From assembly GCF_003955715.1 (NCBI RefSeq), contig NZ_CP034463.1:7812001-7876000 (forward strand): DNA of 64,000 bases, given 5' to 3'. Position 1 is the stretch's first letter. Each line of letters begins with the position of its first letter. Shown piece by piece: positions 57,513 to 64,000 of the stretch. The position numbers were made by a program, and so were the translations under genes. A model generated the notes under the pieces. That model was not told the origin of the DNA, did not search any database, and saw nothing but the letters and a program-made list of their open reading frames with translations. The DNA is from Streptomyces aquilus. Its GTDB lineage: Bacteria > Actinomycetota > Actinomycetes > Streptomycetales > Streptomycetaceae.

Positions 57513-59713
57513 CCACCTACCGCGACCCCGCCGCCCCCCTCGACGCCCGCGTCCACGACCTGCTCGCCCGCATGACCCTGCGCGAGAAGGTCGGCCAGCT
57601 CAACCAGCGCATGTACGGCTGGGACGCCTACCGTCGCACCCCAGGCGGCGGTTTCGAACTCACCGGCGCCCTCCGCGCCGAGACCGAGCGGTTCGCCGGA
57701 CTCGGCGCCCTGTACGGCCTCCAGCGCGCCGACGCCTGGTCCGGCGTCGCGCACGGCAGCGGACCCGGTGCCGAGGACGCCGCCACGCTCGCCGACCTCG
57801 TCCAGCGCCATGTCGTCGAGAGCAGCCGCCTCGGCATCCCGGCGCTGTTCGTCGAGGAGGTCCCGCACGGCCTCATGGCCCTCGACGGCACGGTCCTGCC
57901 GGTCAACCTGGCCGTAGGCGCCACCTGGGACCCGGCGCTGTACGAGCGCGCCGCCGCCCACGCCGCCGCGGAACTCCGCGCCCGCGGCGGCCATGTCGCC
58001 CTCGTCTCCGCCCTGGACATCGCCCGCGATCCCCGCTGGGGCCGTACCGAGGAGTGCTTCGGGGAGGATCCGTACCTGGCCGCCCGGCTGACGGAGGCGC
58101 TGGTGCACGGGATGCAGGGCGCGGGCGAGCTGTTCGCCCCCGACAAGTCCCCCGTCGTCCTCAAGCACTTCGCCGGACAGGGCGCCACCGTCGGCGGCCG
58201 CAACTCCGCCGAGTCCGAACTGGGCCTGCGGGAACTGCACGAGATCCACCTCCCCGCGGCCCGCGCGGGCATCCGTGCCGGAGCCGCCGCCGTCATGGCC
58301 GCCTACAACGAGGTCGACGGCATGCCCTGCTCCGGCAATCGCGCCCTGCTCACCGAACTCCTCAGAGAGGAGTGGGGGTTCGAGGGGCTGGTGATGGCGG
58401 ACGGGCTGGCCGTCGACCGGCTTGCCCGCATCACCGGGGACACGGTCTCCGCGGGCGCGCTCGCGCTCAACTCCGGTGTGGACCTGAGCCTTTGGGACGA
58501 GGGGTTCACGCGGCTGGAGGAGGCGGTGGAGCGCGGGCTGGTGAAGGAGACGGTCCTCGACACGGCCGTCGCCCGCGTGCTGCGCCTCAAGTTCCGCCTG
58601 GGGCTGTTCGACCGGCAGGGGACCACACCCACCACACCCCCGGCCCCCACCGGAGGCAAGGACCTCAGCCTCTCTCTCGCCCGCGCCGCCGTCACCCTCC
58701 TGCGCAACGACGGCACACTCCCCGTCGACGCCCGCGTCTCCCGCATCGCCGTCCTCGGCCCCCAATCAGCCACCACGGCACACCAGTTGGGCGACTACAC
58801 CGCCCCGCAAGCCCCCGGCACCGGCAGCAGCGTCCTCGACGCGCTGCGCCGCCTCGTCCCGCCCGGCGTCGACATCCGCCACACCCGTGGCTGCGCCCTC
58901 ACCGGCGACGACCTCTCCGGCATCCCCGAGGCGGTCGCCGCGGCCGCCGCCTCGGATCTCGCCGTGCTGGTGCTGGGCGGCAGCAGCGCCCGTACGCCGG
59001 ACACCGACTTCGCCGCCAACGGGGCGGCTCTCAAGGCCGTTTCGGAGATGACGTGCGGCGAGGGCGTCGACCTCGCGGGGCTGCGGCTGGGGGCCGCCCA
59101 GTACGCGCTCCTGGACGCCGTCGTCGCGACGGGCACCCCCACGGCGGTCGTGCTGGTCCAGGGGCGCCCGCATGTCGTACCCGATACGCCGGGCGCGCTC
59201 CTCACCGCGTGGTATCCGGGCCCGTGGGGCGGTGAGGCGATCGCCGAGGTCGTCCTCGGACTCGCGGAACCCGGCGGCCGGCTCCCCGTCTCCGTCCCGC
59301 GCTCGGCCGCCCAACTCCCCGTCTACTACAACCACAAGGACACCGAGTACGGCGGTTACGTGGACGCCGACGCCGGGCCGCTCTTCTCCTTCGGGCACGG
59401 GCTGTCGTACACGAGCTTCAACTACGGACCGCCGAGCACGGACGGCCGTACCGTCTCCCTCGACGTCACCAACACCGGGGAGCGGTACGGCCGTTCGGTC
59501 GTGCAGGTCTATCTGCGGCGGCTGATCGCCACCAGTTGGCCGCGCACCCTCGAACTGTGCGCGTTCGAGGGTGTCGGTCTCGCGGCGGGGGAGCGCCGTA
59601 CGGTCACGCTGACGCTCGACGGCGACCTGACGGGCCTGGTGGAGCTCCGGGTCGCCGAGTCGGCGCGGGCGGCGCTCACCGCCGTACCCGTCCGGCTCGA
59701 CCTCAGATCTTGA
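57509..59713 (+). CDS. Glycoside hydrolase family 3 (beta-glucosidase/beta-xylosidase-like)
   Basis: Cytoplasmic enzyme of 734 aa with the three GH3 domains. The barrel (about 1-330) has PRWGRTEECFGEDPYLAAR and VLKHFAGQGATVGGRN, with the nucleophile Asp298 in GLVMADGLAV; most GH3 proteins have Ser-Asp-Trp or Ser-Asp-Tyr there, so this is a variant. The alpha/beta sandwich follows, and a fibronectin-III-like end begins near FGHGLSYTSF. GTG at 57509 is the third of three GTGACC copies made by a 47-bp tandem repeat. It overlaps the convergent permease by 11 bp. The preferred sugar is not clear. Confidence 0.92.
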   Translation: MTTYRDPAAPLDARVHDLLARMTLREKVGQLNQRMYGWDAYRRTPGGGFELTGALRAETERFAGLGALYGLQRADAWSGVAHGSGPGAEDAATLADLVQRHVVESSRLGIPALFVEEVPHGLMALDGTVLPVNLAVGATWDPALYERAAAHAAAELRARGGHVALVSALDIARDPRWGRTEECFGEDPYLAARLTEALVHGMQGAGELFAPDKSPVVLKHFAGQGATVGGRNSAESELGLRELHEIHLPAARAGIRAGAAAVMAAYNEVDGMPCSGNRALLTELLREEWGFEGLVMADGLAVDRLARITGDTVSAGALALNSGVDLSLWDEGFTRLEEAVERGLVKETVLDTAVARVLRLKFRLGLFDRQGTTPTTPPAPTGGKDLSLSLARAAVTLLRNDGTLPVDARVSRIAVLGPQSATTAHQLGDYTAPQAPGTGSSVLDALRRLVPPGVDIRHTRGCALTGDDLSGIPEAVAAAAASDLAVLVLGGSSARTPDTDFAANGAALKAVSEMTCGEGVDLAGLRLGAAQYALLDAVVATGTPTAVVLVQGRPHVVPDTPGALLTAWYPGPWGGEAIAEVVLGLAEPGGRLPVSVPRSAAQLPVYYNHKDTEYGGYVDADAGPLFSFGHGLSYTSFNYGPPSTDGRTVSLDVTNTGERYGRSVVQVYLRRLIATSWPRTLELCAFEGVGLAAGERRTVTLTLDGDLTGLVELRVAESARAALTAVPVRLDLRS

Positions 59714-60584
59714 CGGCTCCCGAGGACACGCCCTTGTAGAACCACCGCTGGGTGATCACGAACAGCACCAGCACCGGGATCACGGATATCACCGAACCGG
59801 CCATCACCGTCCGCTGGTCGTAGCCGAACGACGACGACTGGAGGCGGGAAAGGCCCAGGGTGAGCGTCATGTTGCCTTCCGAGCGCAGCACGATCAGGGG
59901 CCACAGGAAGTCGTCCCAGGCGCTGATGAAGGTGTTGATGACCACCACCATGACCGCGCCCCACGCGGACGGCAGGTACAGATACCGGAAGCGCTGCCAT
60001 TCGTTGGCGCCGTCCAGCATCGCCGAGTCCTCGATCTCGCGCGGGACCGCGAGGAACGCGCCGCGCATGAGGAGGACGTTGATCGCGCCGACGAAGCCGG
60101 GCAGCCAGACGCCGGCCAGGCTGTCGACCAGGCCCAGGTCGCGGATGCTGATGAACAGCGACACCATGATCGACTCGAAGGGGAACATCATCGAGGCGAT
60201 GAGCACCACCCAGACCGCCTTGCGGCCCTTCCAGCCGGGCTTGGAGAGCATGTAGCCGGCCGTGGTGGAGAAGACGAGCTGGCTGGTGATCGACAGGGCG
60301 ACCACGATCAGGCTGTTCTTGATGTACGACCACACCGGCACCTGGTCGAAGACCGTCCGGTAGGCGTGCAGGGTCGGGTGGTGCGGGAGCAGGGTGGCGT
60401 TCGCGCCGAAGACGTCCTCGCTCGTGCCCTTCAGGGAGGCCAGCAGCTGCCAGAGCAGCGGGCCGACCGTGAGACCGAGGACGAGGAACAACAGCAGGTA
60501 GCGGACGACGAGTTCGCGGGGCCTGCCGTAGTCGCCCCAGCGGGGCAGCAGCCGGCGGCGCTTGTCCAGGGCCGTCGTCGTCAC
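59703..60584 (-). CDS. Sugar ABC transporter permease (MalG-like)
   Basis: CUT1 permease of 293 aa with six helices, from VVRYLLLFLVLGLTVGPLLW to SVISVIPVLVLFVITQRWF. The EAA-type loop is EIEDSAMLDGANEWQRFRYL. GTG at 60584 has AAGGAGG seven bases upstream and overlaps the stop of the first permease (GTGA). It ends KGVSSGAVKI, a standard MalG-like C-terminus. The last 11 bp overlap the convergent GH3 gene. Confidence 0.93.
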   Translation of the reverse strand: MTTTALDKRRRLLPRWGDYGRPRELVVRYLLLFLVLGLTVGPLLWQLLASLKGTSEDVFGANATLLPHHPTLHAYRTVFDQVPVWSYIKNSLIVVALSITSQLVFSTTAGYMLSKPGWKGRKAVWVVLIASMMFPFESIMVSLFISIRDLGLVDSLAGVWLPGFVGAINVLLMRGAFLAVPREIEDSAMLDGANEWQRFRYLYLPSAWGAVMVVVINTFISAWDDFLWPLIVLRSEGNMTLTLGLSRLQSSSFGYDQRTVMAGSVISVIPVLVLFVITQRWFYKGVSSGAVKI

Positions 60585-61582
60585 GACTCGTCCTCCTTCG
60601 TCAGGCGCTGCGCCAGCAGGGTCAGCCCCAGCGTCAGCAGGAACAGGGCCACGCTGACGGCCGAGCCGTAGCCGGCGTTGCCGGTGATGGGGTCCAGGCC
60701 GACGTCCCGGATGTAGAACGGCAGGGTGCGGTCGGCGCCGCCGGGGCCACCGGTGGAGCTGCCCAGCATGTAGATCTCGGTGAAGACCCTGAGCGAGCCG
60801 ATGCCGGTCAGGGTGCCCACCAGCATCATGGCCTGGCGTACGCCGGGGATCGTGATGTGCCAGAAGCGGCGGACCGCGCCGGCGCCGTCCATCTGAGCCG
60901 CCTCGTGCAGTTCCTTGGGGACGTTCCCGAGGGCGGCCAGGTAGAAGACCATGTACCAGCCGAGGCCCTTCCACAGGGTCAGGCCCATCGCGGACAGCAG
61001 GATCAGCCACGAGTCGGACAGGAACGGGATCGCCGACCTGATCAAGTGGGCTTTCTCCAGCCAGGTGTTGACCAGTCCGTCGTCCGCGAGCAGCCACTGC
61101 CAGCTCAGGCCCACGACCACGCTGGAGGCCAGCACCGGCGTGTAGAAGGCGGAGCGGAAGAAGCCGATGCCGGGGAGGTTCTTCTCCACCAGCACGGCCA
61201 GCATCAGCGGCAGCAGCACCATCAGGGGGACGACGATGACGGCGTACAGGATGCTGTTGCGGGTCGCCAGCCAGAAGTCCGAGTCGTCCAGCATCCGCGT
61301 GTAGTTGTCGAGTCCGACGAAACTCGCGGCGCCGCCCAGCGGCTTGGCGTTGGTGAACGACAGCAGGACGGTGTTGAGGAACGGGAACACCCCGAACACC
61401 ACCGCGCAGACGATCGCGGGCGCCGTCCACAGCCACGGCAGCCACCAACGCCGGTACATCGCGGCCCCGTTGGCCCCGGCGGACGGGCCGGGCAGCAGCG
61501 CCCGGAGGCGGGAGGGGGCCGGGCCCGGCACGGAAGCCTCCGTGCCGGGCACCGGAACCGGCTTCGTGATCTGGACCGTCAC
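60581..61582 (-). CDS. Sugar ABC transporter permease (MalF-like)
   Basis: Channel subunit of 333 aa. A Pro-rich cytoplasmic lead is followed by LPWLWTAPAIVCAVVFGVF and five more helices. The EAA loop is KELHEAAQMDGAGAVRRFWH. Two starts are possible: GTG at 61582, used here, or a TTG at 61588 that overlaps the binding-protein stop; neither has a strong ribosome site. No ATPase is encoded in the cluster. Confidence 0.91.
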   Translation of the reverse strand: MTVQITKPVPVPGTEASVPGPAPSRLRALLPGPSAGANGAAMYRRWWLPWLWTAPAIVCAVVFGVFPFLNTVLLSFTNAKPLGGAASFVGLDNYTRMLDDSDFWLATRNSILYAVIVVPLMVLLPLMLAVLVEKNLPGIGFFRSAFYTPVLASSVVVGLSWQWLLADDGLVNTWLEKAHLIRSAIPFLSDSWLILLSAMGLTLWKGLGWYMVFYLAALGNVPKELHEAAQMDGAGAVRRFWHITIPGVRQAMMLVGTLTGIGSLRVFTEIYMLGSSTGGPGGADRTLPFYIRDVGLDPITGNAGYGSAVSVALFLLTLGLTLLAQRLTKEDES

Positions 61583-61584
61583 CG

Positions 61585-62961
61585 TCAACCCGCCTGCTTC
61601 AGCAGCTCGTTCGCCTTCTCCTGGGCGTCCTTGACGGCCTGCGCGGGGCTCTTCTTGCCCTGCATGGCCAGCTGCACCTGGGCGACCATCGCGTTCTGCA
61701 CGGCCGGGGAGAGGCTGGTCTGGTTGGTGCTGGCGGTCTTGAGCTGGTCGGCGACGAGCTTGCGGGCCTGGGAGAACGGGTCGGTGCCGGTGACCTTCTG
61801 GAAGAACGGGTCGTTCAGCGACTCGGTGGTGGTCGGGAAGATCACCACCGCCGGGTCCTTGCACCAGGCCGTCTGGTTCTCGGCGTTGGTGAGGAACTCC
61901 GCGAACGACAGTGCCGTGGGCGCGTTCTTGCTGGTCGCGGCGACCGATATGTACTGCGGGGCACCGGCGGAGGCCCGGCCGAGCGCGTCGTACGGCTGCT
62001 GGCCGACGGCCGTCCTGTCGTAGATCGACGGGCTGTTCTGCTTCACGAACCGCACGAAGCTCGGGTTCGTCGAACCGTAGGCCACCTTGCCCTGGCTGTA
62101 GAGCGTGGACGGGTCGTTGCTGGAGGACAGCGAGTCCTTCGGCATCGCGCCCGCCTTGTACAGCTTCGCCATCCAGGCCACCCACTGGGTGGTGCGCGGG
62201 TCGTCGGCGAAGACGGCGGACTTGCCGTCGTCGGAGAGGGTCTTGATGCCCATCTGGTCGAAGTCGGACGGGATGCGCCAGATCGGATTGGCCATGGTGG
62301 CGTAGAACTTGCCGTCGCCCGCCTTGGCGACCTTCTCGAAGTCGGCGAACAGCCCGAACAACGTGGTCGGCGGCTTCGCCGGGTCGACACCGGCCTTCTT
62401 CAGCAGGTCCTTGTTGTACGTCAGGATGACACCGCCGGTGTACCAGGGCAGCGCGGTGTGGATCGCCTTGCCGCCGGCGTCCTTGAAGACGGCGGTCTTC
62501 CAGAACGCGGGGACGAACGGCTTGGCGGCGTCCGGGTCCTTGGTGCCGACGTCCAGCAGATAGCCGGCCTTCGTCAGGGCCGTCGCCGTCGGGGCGTTGA
62601 CGTTGATGACGTCCGCGAGCGTGCAGGCCTGGGCGTCGGCCACCGTGCGGGTGGTGAAGGTGTTGTCGCCGGGGTCGTCGATCCACTTGACCTCGGTGCC
62701 GGGGTGGGCCTTCTCGAAGTCGGCGATCACGCTGTTGAAGAACGTCCCGAAGTCTTTCTTCAAGTTGGTCGTCTGGAAGGTGATCTTGCCCTTCACCTCC
62801 CCGCTGAGCTTCCCGGTTCCGACGTTGCCCTGGTCGACCTTGCAACCGCCCGCGCTGGCGTCCCCGTCCCCCGAGCCGCCGCCCGACAGGCCGCACCCGG
62901 CGGCCGTGAGCGTCAGCACCACGAGACAGGCAAGGGATCCGGTCAGTCTCTTCGCACGCAT
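61585..62961 (-). CDS. Sugar ABC transporter substrate-binding lipoprotein
   Basis: CUT1 solute-binding protein of 458 aa. The lipobox LTAAGC gives Cys23, then a Gly/Ser/Asp linker. The fold shows GKITFQTTNLKKDF at the start, WYTGGVILTYNKDLLKKAG in the first hinge region, and SFAEFLTNAENQTAWCKD near the C-terminus. It is the first gene of the transporter operon. Site C (62979-62991) lies 18 bp upstream of the ATG, so the operon is probably under the same control as the kinase. Likely ligands are amino-sugar or other beta-linked oligosaccharides. Confidence 0.93.
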   Translation of the reverse strand: MRAKRLTGSLACLVVLTLTAAGCGLSGGGSGDGDASAGGCKVDQGNVGTGKLSGEVKGKITFQTTNLKKDFGTFFNSVIADFEKAHPGTEVKWIDDPGDNTFTTRTVADAQACTLADVINVNAPTATALTKAGYLLDVGTKDPDAAKPFVPAFWKTAVFKDAGGKAIHTALPWYTGGVILTYNKDLLKKAGVDPAKPPTTLFGLFADFEKVAKAGDGKFYATMANPIWRIPSDFDQMGIKTLSDDGKSAVFADDPRTTQWVAWMAKLYKAGAMPKDSLSSSNDPSTLYSQGKVAYGSTNPSFVRFVKQNSPSIYDRTAVGQQPYDALGRASAGAPQYISVAATSKNAPTALSFAEFLTNAENQTAWCKDPAVVIFPTTTESLNDPFFQKVTGTDPFSQARKLVADQLKTASTNQTSLSPAVQNAMVAQVQLAMQGKKSPAQAVKDAQEKANELLKQAG

Positions 62962-62978
62962 GTGAACTGTCCTCTCGG

Positions 62979-62991
62979 CTGGTTCAAATCA
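62979..62991. promoter_or_regulatory. Shared operator-like site C
   Basis: CTGGTTCAAATCA at 62979-62991 is identical to the reverse complement of site B. With two bases more on the left it reads GGCTGGTTCA, as does site A reversed. It lies directly upstream of the binding-protein gene, where a repressor would block transcription. TGGT and ACCA flank it (62980-62994) as an imperfect palindrome. Confidence 0.5.
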
Positions 62992-63097
62992 CCAACTTGG
63001 ACTCCGATTGATGAAAAGGTGGACCAGAATTCATCGGAGGTCAATGGTTTGCCGTGTTGCGTTTGGATGCCGTTCTCGCGGCCGAGCCGGTGCCGGC

Positions 63098-63760
63098 TCA
63101 GTGCCGGTGCTCGTGATCGGGGTGGGACGGGTCGCCGGGGTGCTCGTGCCCCGGCGCGTACTCCACGCCCACCCGCGCCCGGTCCAGCCAGTCGAAGAAG
63201 GCACGCTGCCCGGCGGCGCGGCGCAGGTCGCCCACGATGCCCTCACGGGCCCGCTCGTACGGCACGAAGTCCGCGTCCGTGGCCCCCTGGAAGGGGTTCA
63301 CACCACGCCTGAGGGCGTCCGGGGTGAGGAAGCGGTCACGGTTGCGGGTGTAGTACTCCCGGGCCGCCTCCTCGGGCACCGGCTGCTCGCGCTCCAGCTC
63401 GGCCAGGAGGACGCGGGCGGCGGGGGAGTGGGCCAGGGCGGTGGCGACGATGCTGCCCAGCTCGGCAGGGTGAGCCGTGGTGGGTGGTCGGTCGGTTGCG
63501 GCGCCGTCGTGGCCGGTCGCGCGGTTCCCCGCGCCCCTCAGGCCGCGCTCCGCGCAGGCCTGTCGGGCGAGTTCGTCCGTGACGACGACTTGCGTCGCCC
63601 ACCGCCTTCGTTGCCGCTCAGCCCGGGCGAACGCCTCTGGCCGGGTCGCGCGGTCACGGGCCGGGACGGCTTCCAAGAGGGCTTCCACGCGCTCCTTCGA
63701 CACCGCCTCGCCGTTCACTGTCGCCGCGACGGTCCCATGGTTGTGCACATGGCTGCTCAC
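63098..63760 (-). CDS. Peptidyl-prolyl isomerase/SurA-like protein with His-rich tail
   Basis: Protein of 220 aa without a signal peptide. It starts VSSHVHNHGTVAATVNGEAV; VNGEAVSKERVEALL resembles the N-terminal helix region of PpiC/SurA chaperones, and REYYTRNRDRFLTPD the linker before a parvulin domain. The parvulin domain itself is not clear. The tail (205-220) is rich in His, Pro and Asp and could bind metal. GTG at 63760 overlaps the upstream stop and has GGAGGTGA seven bases before it. Residues 76-90 are encoded by an intergenic-type repeat. Confidence 0.72.
   Translation of the reverse strand: MSSHVHNHGTVAATVNGEAVSKERVEALLEAVPARDRATRPEAFARAERQRRRWATQVVVTDELARQACAERGLRGAGNRATGHDGAATDRPPTTAHPAELGSIVATALAHSPAARVLLAELEREQPVPEEAAREYYTRNRDRFLTPDALRRGVNPFQGATDADFVPYERAREGIVGDLRRAAGQRAFFDWLDRARVGVEYAPGHEHPGDPSHPDHEHRH
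63509..63537 (-). repeat. Intergenic-type repeat, copy 3, inside a coding region
   Basis: Read on the minus strand from 63537, GGGGCGCGGGGAACCGCGCG matches copies 1 and 2 at 19 of 20 bases and continues with GACCGGCC. Unlike them it lies inside an open gene, within the SurA-like protein, and leaves its frame open. Confidence 0.7.
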
Positions 63761-64000
63761 GACGTCACCTCCAGCTCCACCGCCTCCGTGTAAGCGACAC
63801 AGCCGTTCCATCCGACCTTTGCCATCAGCCAGTACGAACCCGGTGGGATCGTTGAGCCGTCCACCTCGATCGTGGCTTCCAGCAGCTCCCCGCCCGGCAC
63901 GGTGAAGCCTTGGAGGCCCGGGGCGACGCCCGCCCAGGTGCCCCAGGACGAGACCGCCCACAGCTGGCCGCTGATCGCGCCGAGCGTGGTGTTGCGCAGG
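63757..64000 (-). CDS. C-terminal part of an unidentified protein (runs off the window)
   Basis: The frame is open from the window edge to TGA at 63757 and gives 80 residues with many beta-strand-like stretches (GLQGFTVPGGELLEATIEV, PPGSYWLMAKVGWNGCVAY). The stop overlaps the GTG of the SurA-like gene (GTGA), so they are coupled. The visible part looks like a beta-sandwich; the family is unknown. Confidence 0.65.
   Translation of the reverse strand, partial: LRNTTLGAISGQLWAVSSWGTWAGVAPGLQGFTVPGGELLEATIEVDGSTIPPGSYWLMAKVGWNGCVAYTEAVELEVTS

Larger units (their letters stand above)
57394..57522 (+). repeat. 47-bp tandem repeat across the kinase-GH3 junction, about 2.7 units
   Basis: Copies begin at 57394, 57441 and 57488 (the last is partial). 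Each holds the last codons of the kinase (LDHGRRL), the stop, and the first codons of the GH3 gene (VTTYR-like). GTGACC recurs at 57415, 57462 and 57509, exactly 47 bp apart. The unit is not a multiple of three, so each copy is read in a new frame. Confidence 0.93.

Noticed and set aside
57394..57522. CRISPR array
   Set aside because: The repeats are contiguous, with no spacers of unrelated sequence, and there are no cas genes. It is a tandem duplication of a gene junction.
1..64000. tRNA or rRNA genes, insertion sequences, integrase and attachment sites
   Set aside because: Looked for CCA-ended cloverleaf patterns, transposase or recombinase motifs and terminal inverted repeats; none could be supported by eye. 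A covariance-model scan would be needed for certainty.

Overview
The window is high-GC actinobacterial chromosome, almost certainly Streptomyces. The evidence is strong GC bias at third codon positions, frequent GTG starts, 4-bp GTGA/ATGA overlaps, sugar transporters without their own ATPase, and an order of housekeeping genes (fadAB, rnd, DUF3000, hemE, hemY, hemQ, zapE, murC, msrB) that I recall from the Streptomyces core. No rRNA, tRNA, CRISPR array, integrase or transposase was seen.

Left part (0-22.7 kb). A fadA-fadB beta-oxidation operon is followed by a compact mannoside-use cluster: a LacI regulator and GH2 beta-mannosidase on the minus strand, divergent from a lipoprotein binding protein and two CUT1 permeases. 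Two direct copies of a short intergenic repeat bound this cluster, which suggests an insertion between fadA and rnd. Next come ribonuclease D, an orphan response regulator, DUF3000, hemE, a rhomboid protease, a CoA-disulfide-reductase-like flavoprotein, a DUF4349 lipoprotein, and hemY-hemQ. HemE, HemY and HemQ are steps of the coproporphyrin-dependent haem route of Gram-positive bacteria.

Middle (22.7-47 kb). A locus of a TIGR04222 membrane protein, a DUF4142 protein and a DUF692 (MNIO) metalloenzyme is followed by a 1342-residue secreted multidomain protein ending in an SGNH hydrolase. Then come an I36-like secreted protein, a lipoprotein and a MacAB-like exporter with a peptidoglycan-binding adaptor. 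A second ABC transporter has an apparently frameshifted ATPase. Further genes are a Pth2-like hydrolase, a polysaccharide deacetylase, PPK2, a Tat-exported PhoX/DUF839 protein, a slipin, and a small ORF-carbonic anhydrase-SulP operon that has a recognisable promoter and a large inverted repeat.

Right part (45-64 kb). zapE, a RibD-like reductase, murC, msrB, an FAD monooxygenase, a RraA-like protein and a flippase-like membrane protein lead into a second sugar cluster. This holds a NagZ-like GH3, a clan GH-A hydrolase, a BadF/GlcNAc-type kinase, a second GH3, two permeases and a binding protein. Three of its promoter regions share the motif CTGGTTCA. Between the kinase and the second GH3 is a 47-bp tandem duplication. 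It creates two 16-residue mini-ORFs, each joined by a GTGA overlap, so stop-start coupling is kept across the expansion. This is the most unusual structure in the window. Several other short tandem repeats (9, 17, 21 and 22 bp units) lie between genes.
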